Source: Clitoria ternatea
Lineage: Eukaryota > Streptophyta > Magnoliopsida > Fabales > Fabaceae
DNA: 64,000 nt
Direction of reading: 5' to 3'
NCBI GenBank assembly: GCA_037962975.1
Contig: CM075670.1
Coordinates: 231,068,242-231,132,241 of the forward strand
The notes under the pieces were generated by a model that made no database searches, was not told where the DNA came from, and was given only the letters and a program-made list of their open reading frames with translations. The number at the start of each line of letters is the position of its first letter. The first letter of the stretch is position 1. A program made the position numbers and the translations under genes. Shown here in pieces: positions 35,123 to 47,660 of this stretch.

Positions 35123-38100
35123 TCAGTGAAACAATCCTGGATATTGTGTCCTCATATCATCTTCACGCTCCCAAGTCAGAGTGACATCAGTTCCTTGTTT
35201 CCATGCAACTTTTACCAGTGGTACATTCTTGTTCCTCAAGCGTTTATTCGATCTTTCTAGGATCTGTGTAGGTTCTGTGGAGATGGTCAGATTTTCTCTA
35301 ACTTCAATATCATTGGCAGCAATCACGTGGTTGGGATCTTGCACGTACTTCCTCAGCTGTGATACGTGAAATACATTATGCAGATTTGCCAGGTGAGGAG
35401 GAAGTGCAATCTGATATGCCACTGTACCAACCCTCTTTAGGATCTCATATGGTCCAATGAACCTCGGACTCAATTTCTTACTCTTCAAGGCTCGACCAAT
35501 CCCTTTGTGAGGTGAAACCTTCAAAAATACATGCTCACCGACTTGGAATTCAAGTGGTTTCCTCCTCTTATCATAATACTGCTTCTGTCTGTCTTGAGAT
35601 GCCTTCATCTTTTCTCTGATCATTTCTATCTGTTTGGTAGTCTGCTGCACAATTTCAGGTCCTAACGCCAAACTTTCACCAGTTTCTAACCAACAAAGTG
35701 GCGTTCGACATTTCCTACCATACAATGCTTCGAATGGAGCCATACCAATACTGCTGTGGTAGTTATTATTATACATGAATTCAATCAATGGAAGAAACTG
35801 CTCCCAACTACCACCATGTTCAATCACACAAGATCGCAGTGAATCTTCCAAACTTTGTATGGTACGCTCTGACTGTCCATCTGTTTGGGGATGATAAGCT
35901 GAACTCAATCGAAGCTTTGAACCCAATTCCTGATGTAAGCTTCCCCAGAATCGGGAAGTGAATCTTGGATCTCTATCTGACACAATACTTGATGGTACAC
36001 CATGTAGTCTTATGATCTCCTTCACATATAGCTGTGCCAATTTTTGTAAAGAGTTCTTCATATTCATTGGGAGGAAGTGAGCAGACTTTGTCAATCTGTC
36101 TACAATAACCCAGATTGCATCATTCCCTGAACGTGTTCTTGGTAACCCCGACACAAAGTCCATTGAGATGTCATCCCATTTCCAGACAGGAATCTCTAAT
36201 GGTTGCAGTTCACCAGATGGCTTCTGGTGTTCTACCTTGGCTTTTTGACACACCAGACATGAAGATACATATTTAACTATCTCTTTCTTCATCCTTGGCC
36301 ACCAAAAGCTTTTCCTTAGATCTTGATACATCTTAGTTGATCCAGGATGAATGCTCAACATACTTTTATGCGCTTCTTCTAGAATCGTCCTTCTCAGATC
36401 AACATCATCTGGTACACAAATTCTATTCCTGATCCTCTAAATTCCATCTGATCCTTCTTGTAGTCCCATATCTTTTCCATTCGCCTGTAATTCTCTCAAC
36501 TCCTGTAATGGCAAATCTTCTTTCTGTATTTCACCTAACAGTTTCAGGAAATCATTGGTTATTTTCAAAGTCCCCAAAGTCATACTCCTTGAAGATTTTA
36601 TCTCTACACCCAAGTTCATGTCTCTGAACTGTTCTATCATCTCTAATTCTTTTATCATCAAAGATGCCATATGAATGGACTTTCGTCTTAGTGCATCTGC
36701 CACCACATTTGCTTTTCCTGGATGGTACTTTAAATCAAAATCATAATCCTTAAGAAACTCCATCCACCTTCGCTGCCTCATGTTCAATTCTTTTTGATCG
36801 AACAAATACTTTAAGCTCTTGTGGTCACTGAACACTTCAAACCTGACTCCATATAAATGATGTCTCCAGATTTTCAGAGCAAATACTACTGCTGCCAATT
36901 CTAGATCATGCGTTGGATAGTTCATCTCATGTGGTCTCAACTGTCTAGAAGCATAGGCAACCACTTTTCGTTGCTGCATCAAAACACATCCTAAGCCCCT
37001 TTTGGAAGCATCATAATAAACCACGAAATCTTCTTGTGGATTAGGTAAGGTTAAGACTGGAGCAGACGTAAGCTTCAATTTCAGTTCTTGGAAACTTTTC
37101 TCACATTCTGGCGTCCAAGAAAAAGGTTGATTCTTCCGGGTTAGCCGAGTCATTGGTAGGGCAATTTGAGAAAACCCTTCAATGAATCTCCGATAATAAC
37201 CAGCTAATCCCATGAAACTTCGTATCTCAGTGACTAAAGTAGGTCTCTCCCAGTTTACCACAGCTTTTATTTTAGAAGGATCCACAGATACTCCTTCGTT
37301 TGAGATTACATGGCCTAGGAATTTTACCTCTTTCAACCAGAATTCACATTTTGATAACTTTGCATACAACTGCTTCTCCTTCAAAATCTGCAATACCACT
37401 CGGAGATGTTTTTCATGTTCCTCTGCAGTTTTTGAATAGATCAAAATATCATCAATGAAAATGATGACAAATTGATCCAAGTAGGGTTGAAATACTCGAT
37501 TCATGTAATCCATGAATACGGCTGGGGCATTGGTCACTCCGAAGGGCATCACAAGGTACTCGTAATGACCATATCGTGTTCTAAAGGCTGTCTTTGGAAT
37601 ATCCTCAGACTTGACACGAATCTGATGATACCCCGATCGTAGATCAATCTTGGAAAACACTGCAGCACCTCTCAATTGATCTATCAGATCATCAATTCTG
37701 GGCAGAGGATATCTATTCTTCACCGTCAATTTGTTCAGCTGACGATAATCTACACATAACCTCATGCTTCCATCTTTCTTCTTGACGAGCAATACTGGCG
37801 CTCCCCATGGTGACACACTAGGTCTGATGAAATGCTTCTCCAGCAACTCTTCAATTTGTTTCTTCAGTTCCGCCAGTTCAATTGGTGCCATACGGTATGG
37901 AGCTTTAGACACTGGTCCTGCCCCTGGAATTAAATCAATGGAGAATTCTACCTGTAGTTCTGGAGGTAAACTTGAGACATCTTCAGGAAATGCTTCAGGA
38001 AATTTAGAAACAACCGGCATCTCGATTGCTTTAGGTTCACCATCTTCTTTGTAAAGAGTAAATAAAGCAAACAATTGACTTTCACCTTGTAGTACATAGG

Positions 38101-39535
38101 TCTTGAGGTTGTCAGAATTTAGATTTTCTGATGGAAATATCACGGTCTTGTTGTGACAGTCCACCAAGACTCGATTTGTCGATAACCAGTCCATCCCCAA
38201 AATCACGTCCAGATCCTTCAAAGGTAAACAAACAAGATCGACCAGAAAACGTCTACCTTCTATGAGTATAGAACATTCGTTACACACCTTAGTAGTTCTA
38301 AGTTGTGTACCGGTGGGAGTGGAAACAATCAGATCATATGTCATAGGCTTCACAGGTAATTGAAAGCGTCTAACACACTCATCAGAAATGAAAGAATGCG
38401 TAGCACCAGAATTAAATAACACAGATAGGATTGTACCATTAATCTCACACTTACTTTGTACGAGGTCATCAGCTTGGTCAGCCTCTGAACCGCTGATGGC
38501 ATAGACTCTCCCAGCTGTTTGTTGCAACCTCTGATCTGTGGACTCCCTGTTCTGTCTTGAAGGTTGGGCAGTACGTGTGTCTTCTCCTCGGCCTCTCTGA
38601 TAATTAGAGCCTCTTGGTTCACTCATAGTGTTCCTGTTGTTGTTTTGATTATTCTGCGGACAATTTGGACTGATGTGTCCTTTTTGGTTACATCGGAAGC
38701 AAGTGACCTCTTCAAGACGTCTGTTACAATCACGTACATGATGATTACCTCCACACTTAAGACACCTCATGATATTGCGTCTATCAAAAGATGACGATGA
38801 TGATGATCCGCCTCTGGAGCGATTTGGATAGAACGATCCTCTTCTTTTGAAATCAACTGACTGAGGTTTCAGTTGTCTATTGGCCTTTTCATGTGCCAGT
38901 CTAGCTTGGTGATTCTCTTCAAAGATTCTGCATTTGTTGATCAGAATAAGAAAATTCCGAATTTCTTGGTACCCTATCGCTTCTTTGATTTCCAGATTCA
39001 GTCCGTTCTCAAATTTAACACATTTCGATTCTTCGGCACCAGCCTGTTGAAAAGGAGGGTAAAAGAGAGATAGTTCTTCAAACTTTGCAGTATATTCTCC
39101 GACGGACATCGAGCCTTGTTTCAACTCAATAAATTCCAGCTCCTTGCGACTTTTCACACTCGCTGGAAAATATTTCTCCAGGAAACAGTCTTTGAAGTTG
39201 GCCCAGATCAAGGGTCTGTCAGTCTCGATCATACGGATTCTAGCATGAATCCACCAGTTCTCTGCCTCTTCCACCAACATATAGGTGGCATACTCCACCT
39301 TTTCGTATTCTGTGCAGGGCAATGCTCGAAAGATGCGCTCCATTTCCTTGGCCCAAAGATATGCTCCTTCTGGATTATAACCTCCTTTGAATTGTGAAGG
39401 CTTTCTCTTCAGGAAGTGGTCTAACCCATGGAGTCCTCCAGTGCTCCTTGGTTGATTTTGTCGTTCTATGGCTTCAGCTAAACGGTTGAAAGCTGCTGCC
39501 ATATCGTGGTTGTTGTTGTTGTTGTTTCTTGCCAT
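35123..39535 (-). pseudogene. gag-pol: E2 gag-pol polyprotein, Tekay chromovirus, one TAG stop
   Basis: One frame of 1470 codons starts at ATG 39533-39535 (MARNNNNNNHDMAAAFNRL) and is broken only by TAG at 36437-36439, where the E3 copy has a Trp codon. Domains in order: gag capsid (residues about 60-190), zinc knuckles CLKCGGNHHVRDC and CFRCNQKGHISPNC, protease with VLFNSGATHSFIS (Asn where the catalytic Asp is expected), RT with FIDDILIYS, RNase H (YYDASKRGLGC, DLELAAVV, FSDHKSL, VVADALRRKS), integrase with zinc CLVC, Asp in MDFVSGL, Asp in VSDRDPRF and Glu in QSERTIQ, and a C-terminal chromodomain-like segment (VKVAWKQGTDVTLTWERED) that in this clade is thought to target heterochromatin. 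The stop separates RNase H from most of integrase, so autonomy is doubtful. Confidence 0.95.
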
Positions 39536-39821
39536 CCTATATTCGTAGTTTGGTTTATACCAATTCTAAGGGATAATATATCATATATAAATACTATATA
39601 ACTATCATTATTCTACAGCTTATCAGTTAAGCAATCAATCATATCACACATTTATCATATCATCAAGCGGTAATCAAAACAAATCTTTTTGCAATTAACC
39701 AGACAGGCATAATTCATATAGTATACATTTAGCATGTTATCAAGTAATAAATCAAACATTTTACATATTATGTCGAGAAACAGTACATGTCATAGCAATT
39801 GGTCCTGAATTTTTGAAAAAT

Positions 39822-39833
39822 GCTCTGATACCA
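39822..39833 (-). other. E2 primer-binding site (initiator tRNA-Met)
   Basis: The minus strand reads TGGTATCAGAGC, three bases after the 5' LTR. Confidence 0.92.
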
Positions 39834-39836
39834 ACA

Positions 39837-42800
39837 TGTAACGCCCCGAAACGTGGATTAAAAATTTTCGAGTAAATTTTTCGCTTTTTCGAAAGATCAT
39901 TTTAAAAATTATAAATTTAATTCAGAGTTTATATAACAATTAATAACAGCGGAAAAATTATCATACATACTAGTCGTGAATAATTAAATTCAAGAAAATA
40001 TTTGAGTAGCGAAAACGATTGTGAATATAATAGTACATGACATATTATATTTATTACAACCCATAAATTCAAAGTTCAGGTAATAAAACAAATAGACATC
40101 CATCATGGCATCATTCTGCATTCTGCGTGTCATTCACTGTAAAAATTAATGTAAGAGTGAGACAGAATATAGAATAAATATAAAATAGATAAAATTGCAC
40201 AAACACAATCAACAATTCATAATGATATGATGAATATGCCAAACAAGTCCATTAATAGATCTTTAATTAGTCAAATGATGTCATGCTGGATCCATTTGGT
40301 CTTGGTGGGAATACTGCAGTAAAAGTCTCATAGAGACACAAATAGGGCTTTAGCATATACCATGAATCCCTATACTTCATGGCGCTTAAGTACCGAAGTA
40401 CACAATATCATAAGTAGGACTTCTGCATAAACCATGAATCCCTACACTCCATGGCACACAACATAATAGGGCTTAACTCATCATAGAGTAACCCCCCACC
40501 AGGGTAGGCAATCATGGAACCCCTAAATTCCATGATGCGTCCGAATGCTTATGATGCATGAATGCCTTTAATTCTTTTAACATACCATGATATCCACGAT
40601 TCCAAAACCTCTTGGATACTACAAGTCCTCAAGGACACAATACACATAATAATTCACAAAATCATGGATTTACTGTTTCAACCACATATGTCAATAACCA
40701 CAAGGCATTCATGTACATATATATTAATTATGTCATTCATAATTATTCACCATCACAATATACAAACTGTGTGATACTCAACAACATTTATAAAAATTCA
40801 TAATCACTCAATAATTTAATAAATAATTTTTATACATAGAGAAAATATCATTTTCTTTCAAAATAGCCATTTTAAGTGACTCTCAGCATCCCCAACAGCA
40901 ACATACATTAGCAAAACAGTCATAACATGGGCAAATCAACTCCTTTTTAGGTGATTCCACTTTCTATAGCTCAATAATACATTTATCTACAACTTTCACG
41001 AAGAACACAGTTTCAAATTCCGAACAGAAATATTACTTATTCACGAAATACCACACTGCCTCAAGGTGAGTTTTTCAAAACGTACATATATTAGTAATTT
41101 CAGTGTTTCTGGAGTTACAAAAATGATTTTCGCATGAAACCAGTTCTAAAATACTCTTAACATAATTATCTACAACTTTCATGAAGACTCAAACAACTAA
41201 TTCATACCACAAAATTCCCAGTATTGAAAACAAGATTTGGATTTCCAAAATTCCAGAATTTCAGAATTTCAGCTTGCACATACTTCAGTAATTTGAGCAT
41301 AACTTGAACTACAAAAATTATTTTGATGTGAAACCACTTTCTAAAAATCCATAACTTAATTATCTACAACTTTCATGAAGACATAAAGGGCTGATTATGC
41401 ACGTACAATTCCCAGCATAGCAAAATATACACAAAACATGGAACAAATCTTTCACTCGGACATGCAGTAGTAATCTGGTTATAACTTTTACTATACTTAC
41501 TCAAATTAATAGAATCAGGTCTCATAATTTAGATAACAAAAAGATCTACAAATTTCATGAAGAAGTCAAAGACAATTTCATATGTTTTCAGTTCCAAAAT
41601 TGAACTACAAGATGCGAAATTAAGACTGTAATCCTAGAACAGCATACAACTCTACCCATTTCACAAATATTCATAACCCTGTCCCCTCTTACTTGGTTTG
41701 AAGACTTTTAGCTGACTGGAAAAGAGGTCTCCTGGCTGTCCTGGTTCTATTCGAAGGTCTTGAGGAAGAAGAAAAATGGTATACTGTAATGTTGTTTTCT
41801 CTTAAGAGTTTTTGAAGAGATATGGTTTTGTTTTAAAAGCAAGGCAGTGGGGAACAAGCCCTTTGTGAGTGGGTTTGTTAGTGCTGTTAGTGGAGATAAT
41901 GGAGGATTAATAATAGAAGGTGGCTATCTGAGTGCTCATTTCTGGCCGTCCTACGTACTAGAGCAATTAGTGGGATTAAATATATTAAAATAATGCCTAA
42001 AAGACAAGAGAAGGGTCAAAAAGTTAATTCTGCACTTCAAAACCGACTAGAATTCCATTTCCAAGTCCGGTTGAGCATCCGGTCTTGTACACCAGCTCAA
42101 AATCATCCGGTGTGTACATCCATTCTAAGGAAAGCTAACCTTCCTAGCAACCGACAGGTGTTCATCAATGATAATCCGAACTAAATTCATCCGGTCTCAC
42201 CTGAACCGAAGTCAGCTATGTGAGAGCAGAGTGGTGGGTGTGAGGGCGGTATTGAATGTATGGGGCGGTGTAGGCACACCTTAGTGTGTAAATAACTCCT
42301 AAGAAATGTCCATGCTCAAAAGACGTTCTCATCACTCCGTCAATGCATCTGACCTCGTCAATGCCTATTACTCCGTCATGGCATGAGACTCCGCCTATAC
42401 TCACTACTCTGCCGAGGTACGTGACTCCGCCTAAGCTAATTACTCCGCCAAGGTACGTGACCCCGCCTAATCTAATTACTCCGTCAAGGTACGTGATTCC
42501 GCCTAAGCTTTACTCCGCCAATAAAGAACAGTTCAAACACCATCCAACTATTCAGTAAGCAACTAACAACCTCCAATAGCCAACAGTTCGGGAAACTATA
42601 CCGTCCAGCAACCAGTAAGACGTCACCCAGTCTCGTGGACAATTAGTAGGCTTTCCGCTTAGGAAAACCGTACTCTTTTATTGTTATCTTCTTTTCTTGG
42701 ACGGACTCAATTCCGGTCTTGAATATCGTTTCAAAGTTATCCGTCCTACAGCTCTTGGTAAAGTGTTGATCCGGTGTGCAACATAAAAGACAATCCTATC

Positions 42801-43129
42801 CACACTGGTTGTCCGGTGTGATGTGGCATTTATTGTCATCCGTTCTTCCCCTTTGGAACCTTGAGGTCGTCCTAGCCTTGGAGGTCAGAACGGATCAGAA
42901 ATGTTTCTTCCAATCTCACTCAATTTACTCCTCTATCTTCATTCTTTCACTCGGAATTTGGATCTTATCAAGATAGATCTATGTAATTTCTATAATTATA
43001 CCCAAAAATGGAATTTTTGGAGTATTATAAACCATTCATAAAGTGTTTTTATTCATTAATAAACACTTACAAGCCTTCCATGCTTCATAAATTACAAAAT
43101 AGAGCTATTATTAAAAGCAGGATGTTACA
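39837..43129 (-). mobile_element. E2 5' LTR
   Basis: The same 3293-bp length as the 3' LTR, offset by 8055. Differences seen include 33332/41387, 33740/41795, 34671/42726 and 34930/42985. It adjoins the primer-binding site. Confidence 0.97.
42334..42520. repeat. Exact 18-bp tandem array in E2 5' LTR
   Basis: The same eleven-unit ACTCCGCC array as at 34279-34465, shifted by 8055. Confidence 0.95.
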
Positions 43130-43134
43130 CATTA

Positions 43135-43957
43135 TGGTTGAAGATATTGATGATGTTCCTGTGTTTAGAGCAGATGAACAAGGTAAAAACAAATGTAATG
43201 ATGTTTATCTCCTTCAATATGCTGTTATGGTATTTGCTACTAAGTTATTGATTACTTCATTCCTCTCAAAATTTCGTTGAATGAAATTATTGATGAACCA
43301 TGATATGAAGTTATTTTTCATACTTTTCATATTTATGTAGAAATAAAATTTAGGAATGTTGATTTGTATCATTCATTGTAAGATGATCCCACATCATGCA
43401 AATATCAATAACAATTTCATCAAATTTATTTCATTCATCAGATGACATCAATTTGTCAAATACATCAACTTTTATAACATTATTAGATAGAGTTCAACTT
43501 CCTCAATTATACCACCTTGCTAAAAACATTCAATCAGATATTGGAGCATTGGATGAGTCTGTTGTCCCCAATCAAGGTTAGTTCATCATTAATGAACAAT
43601 TAACTGTCAATGATTCTTTAATCCAACTTTATTTTGAATATCTTGTAAACACTCTTTATTTTGATGTTTAAATAAACAACAGTTTGTACTACAAATACTG
43701 AATGCATTATGGATAAAGAGGTTGACGATGTTCCTCTGTTTACAGCAGATGAACAAGGTAAAAACAAATATAATAATGTTTATCTCCTTCAATATGCTGT
43801 TGTGGTAATTGCTGCTAAGTTATTGATTACTTCATTCCTTCAAAAATTTCGTTACCCATGGTTTGATTCATGAACCATCTTATGAACTTTTTTTCATAGT
43901 TTTCATATTTATGCAGAAACAAATTTTATTTTGTTAATTTGTATGATTGATTCTAAG
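43135..43957 (+). repeat. Remainder of unit one and all of unit two of a 575-bp tandem duplication
   Basis: 43135-43381 completes unit one after E2. 43382-43957 is unit two and aligns with 31454-31781 plus 43135-43381 along its full length, including two exon-like pieces (ALDESVVPNQG; DVPLFTADEQG). It predates the E2 insertion. Confidence 0.85.
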
Positions 43958-44135
43958 ATTGATTAGAAGTTCATGTAATCATATTTTCATTTCATCTTAA
44001 ATTTAATCCCATTTTTATATGCAAATGATGAATTATACTCAATGTATTTATTACACTTTTCATTTGTCTTTTAAAATTTAAAATCGTTTGACATGTGTTT
44101 TATATCAAATCTTTAATGAAGTTATTTTTTCAGAA

Positions 44136-46865
44136 ACTTGGGATATAAGAGCCCCTATATGGCAGTGTTAGTAGTGCAAGGCTTTTATGTGGTTGGATGA
44201 AAGATTGGTGAAATCAAGGAAGCTAAAGACACATTTGTTCTCTATTTGTTGTATGGAAGAAAAAGTTCGCCTCCCATTATTGAAATCACCTCCACAGACT
44301 CTTATTGATCTACATTCAAATACTGATGATCAAAGTGTTTATTTCCTAAAGAATATTAGAGCTTTTAATGCTATGTTTGCATTCACCTCCATGTCTGGAA
44401 AGATTGATCATGGTATTAATGATGGGACTGCTCCCCCAATTTTTCTATTAGGTGGACAAAATTTTCACTCAGTGGGAATACTGCCTGTAGATTCAGACAA
44501 GCCAAGGTTTGTGTAGTTATATATCTATGACATAGATCATGAAGTTGAAAATCGAATTAATGTTGTCAAGTACTTCTATATGTTAAAAAATATTTGAGTT
44601 TTAAAGATTTTTCTGTGGTATTATTTTCTTTAATGTTAATGTTTTTTTAACTTCAATGTTCTATAGGTCTGGAAGAGCTTCACATGATTTGGATTTTCAT
44701 ATAGTCACAAACATTAAGAACATGTTTGATAAATATAATATCCTTGTAAAAAGTTTTTGTTATGCAAGAGACTGTTTCAACAACGGAAGTCATAATGATG
44801 TTAGGTTAAAGTTGATAAGGAAAAGGAACACTGACGGAAGAACTTATAACCTCCCATCAGCATCTGAGATTGCAGCTTTGGTGGTAGGTGACATTGATGA
44901 TGCAATTGTTGATCGAGACATAATACTTGAAACAAAATCTAGTTGTCTTCAATGTATAGATCCTCTCCATCCACAGTACCTTGGATTGCAATATCCTTTA
45001 CTCTTCCCTTTTGGGGAGGACGGTTTTCGTTCTGATATCCCATGTGATCAATCTTTACCCTGAAGATCCACACCAAGGCGCTCAAAAATCACAATGAGGG
45101 AATTCTTTGCATACAGAGTTCACAATAGAGAAGGTGATTCTCCAATTTTATTAAGATCTAGACGTTTGTTCCAACAGTTGTTGGTGGATGCATACACCAT
45201 GGTTGAGTCAGAGAGGTTGAAGTTCATTAGATTTAATCAACCGAAATTAAGGGTCGAAAAGTATAATGGACTTCATGAATCATTTAACCATGGTCAAGTT
45301 ATTGCAACTGCAACAGGGAAGCGTATCATTCTACCAAGTTCTTTTACTGGTGGGCCTAGATATATGTCAAACAATTGCAAGGATGTTTTTGCAATATGCA
45401 AACACTTTGGGTACCCGAGTTTTTTCATAACAATGACATGCAACCCAGAATGGAATGAGATCAAAAGATTCCTTTCCATGAAGAATGTTAAAGCTGAGGA
45501 TCGACCGGACATCCTTTGTAGGGTGTTTAAAATTAAATTGGATCAACTTATTCGGGACTTGAAGGATGGATCTATATTTGGAAAAATTGTCAGTTGTAAG
45601 TAACGAAAAATATATTCTTCTATTTCTATTTTCCTTAAAGGTTTAATTCTTAATACTAACAAACTAATATTTATTTGATTTTGCAATTTATAGGTGTTTC
45701 TACAATAAAATTTCAAAAATGCAGATTGCCACATGCTCATATTCTTCTTTTCATGGACCCGGCCAATAAACCAAAGGGTGCGGAGAATATTGATAGGTTT
45801 ATATCTGTAAAGATTCCAAATGAACAACTTAATCCTGCATTGTTTACTATGGTACAGAAATACATGGTCCATGGTCCATGTGGACCATACAATAAAAAAT
45901 GCCCATGCATGAAGAATGGAAGATGCTCCAAAAGTTTTCCAAAGCAAATGCGCAACAGGACAGTCATTGATGAAAAAGGGCTTTCCAAGATATAGGCGAA
46001 GAGATGATGGAAGAACTATTAAAAAAAGGTGTTGATTTAGACAATAGTTTCATTGTTCCTTATAATGTTGCTCTATCATTGAAGTATAGTTGTCATATCA
46101 ATGTGGAGTATACGTGTCAGACAAGTTCAATTAAGTACCTGTTCAAATATGTTCACAAAGGGAGTGATAGAGTGACAACAACGTTACTGAGGGAGGGTGT
46201 AATTGATGAAATCAAAACATATTATGATTGCAGGTATATCTCATGTCTATACACTTTTAATAAGACAAACATTTTCTTATATAAATTTGAATAATATATT
46301 ATAAACTATAACTTTCTGTTATAACAAACTATATGTTGTTACAATGAATTCAGTATGATCATCTCTATACGATTGGAAATATGTTCAACTTCATGTTTAC
46401 TATCGTTTTGACATTCCATAATTTGTTTTTTTATTATTCCTAAAATGTTCTTTATCTATAGTGAAACTACATTATTCATATCAAATTCTTTTAATACCAT
46501 CAAAGAATATTATTATGTTTATACACTCTACAACAAGACTAACTTTTGGTTATATAGTTTCTATATTTGATAATATGTTTATTAAATTATTAATAAATTG
46601 TACCATATATGTAGTTAGACAACATTTTTGGTTAAATATTTTTTATATATCATTATATGTTTATAATTATTAAAAAATATTACTAATTAAAACATACTAT
46701 GATTGCAGGTACATCTCAACGTGTGAAGCAAGTTGGCTATTATTCAGTTTTGATATACAATTAAAAGAACCACCGGTTATTTGACTCAACTTTCATCTCC
46801 CTAATGAGCAATCTATAGTGTATTAAGATAGGCAAAACATTGAGAATGTTTTGAATAGGACTGAC
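44136..46865 (+). pseudogene. Helitron Rep (rolling-circle replicase) N-terminal half, decayed
   Basis: Exon-like parts: 44136-44553 (AFMWLDERLVKSRKLKTH, KNIRAFNAMFAFTSMSGK, YIYDIDHEVENRINVV), 44667-45602 (DLDFHIVTNIKNM, LQYPLLFPFGEDGF, then TGPRYM-like SFTGGPRYMSNNCKD and PSFFITMTCNPEWNEI), 45694-46237 (CRLPHAHILLFMD, the two-His HUH motif; VHGPCGPYNKKCPCM; KYLFKYVHKG with the paired Tyr of the Rep active site) and 46709-46865 (CEASWLLFSFDIQ, LNFHLPNEQSIVY). This is the Helitron_like_N plus Rep part of plant Helitrons. Breaks: TAG TAG at 44169-44174, TAG at 44514, TGA at 45061, frame slips near 45973 and 46025, and stops near 46780 and 46815. The PIF1-type helicase half is missing, cut by the Athila LTR. 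Confidence 0.85.
46214..46718 (+). other. Intron-like 475-bp insertion between 30-bp direct repeats
   Basis: The exon sequence at 46214-46243 is repeated at 46689-46718 with two mismatches. Each copy contains GATTGCAGGTA, so AG|GT in copy one can act as donor and TTGCAG in copy two as acceptor. Splicing would rebuild an unbroken Tyr-Asp-Cys-Arg-Tyr-Ile reading. The insert is AT-rich and resembles the 22735-24030 repeat. Confidence 0.7.
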
Positions 46866-47123
46866 TGATAAATGTCCAAATTGCATGAGTTTTGTGGTAT
46901 AAATTAAGCATAATTTAGACATAAGGTGTAGTGTGTGGATATTTTCTAAGTAAATTTTCCATGAATTAAGAATCAAACACTACACACTTGAAAGTATCAA
47001 CAGGTGCTCCTAAATCCCAAATTTTGATGTAATTTCAGGCATAAATGGAGAAGGAAGAAGAAAGGAAAAGAAAAGAAAGAGCTTCACTAAGATTTCTTAA
47101 GTTAAAAGCAAAGGATGATTAAG

Positions 47124-47660
47124 TCGCTCAAGCGAGAGAATAATTCGCTTGAGCGAGTCTGTTCGCTGTGACCAATTAGAGGCTCGCTTGAGCGAGTAAT
47201 GCATTTAAAGGATTAAAGTAACAGGTATGTCATTCGCTGGAGCGAGTCATCATTCCGCTCAAGCGAATATAGATTAGTGAAGGCTGAAGATTAATTCGCT
47301 CAAGTGAGACTCCTTCGCCCGAGCGAAAATGATCTAGAAAGTAAACACCTTGGTTTCACTTAAGCATAGCAGAAAACAACATCAGCAAAATACATCTAGT
47401 GAGTTCCAATGATGAAGTCGCTTGAGCGAATCTCCTTCGCTCAAGCGACAGTTATCCAGAATCAAAACATGAGGAATTCACTGCAGCAGAAGAAGATTAG
47501 CTTAAGTGAGTGTTGAACAGGGGATCACTACCTTGGAGTTTTTCGCTCAAGCAAAGTTACTCGCTTAAGCGAGATAGGCATGCAGGTGAAGCAGGACGTG
47601 GAGCTTCCTTCAGGTTGAAGTAGTCATTTCGCTCAAGCAAATGTTAAACTCACTTGAGTG
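47124..47660. repeat. Palindrome-doublet array, TCGCTTGAGCGA core, in Athila LTR
   Basis: TCGCTCAAGCGA/TCGCTTGAGCGA and near variants occur at 47124/47145, 47163/47184, 47234/47255, 47296/47315 and 47418/47437, with more degenerate copies to 47660. Spacing is 19-21 bp. The two members of a doublet are often reverse complements at the central CAA/TTG. Confidence 0.9.

Larger units (their letters stand above)
31782..43129 (-). mobile_element. E2: complete, very young Tekay chromovirus
   Basis: An 11,348-bp element lies between identical TSDs CATTA (31777-31781 and 43130-43134). Its two LTRs are both 3293 bp and differ at about eleven sites that I could find by eye. In minus-strand order it has LTR, initiator-Met primer-binding site, one gag-pol frame with a single stop, polypurine tract and LTR. 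It is inserted into the Helitron pseudogene. Confidence 0.97.
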
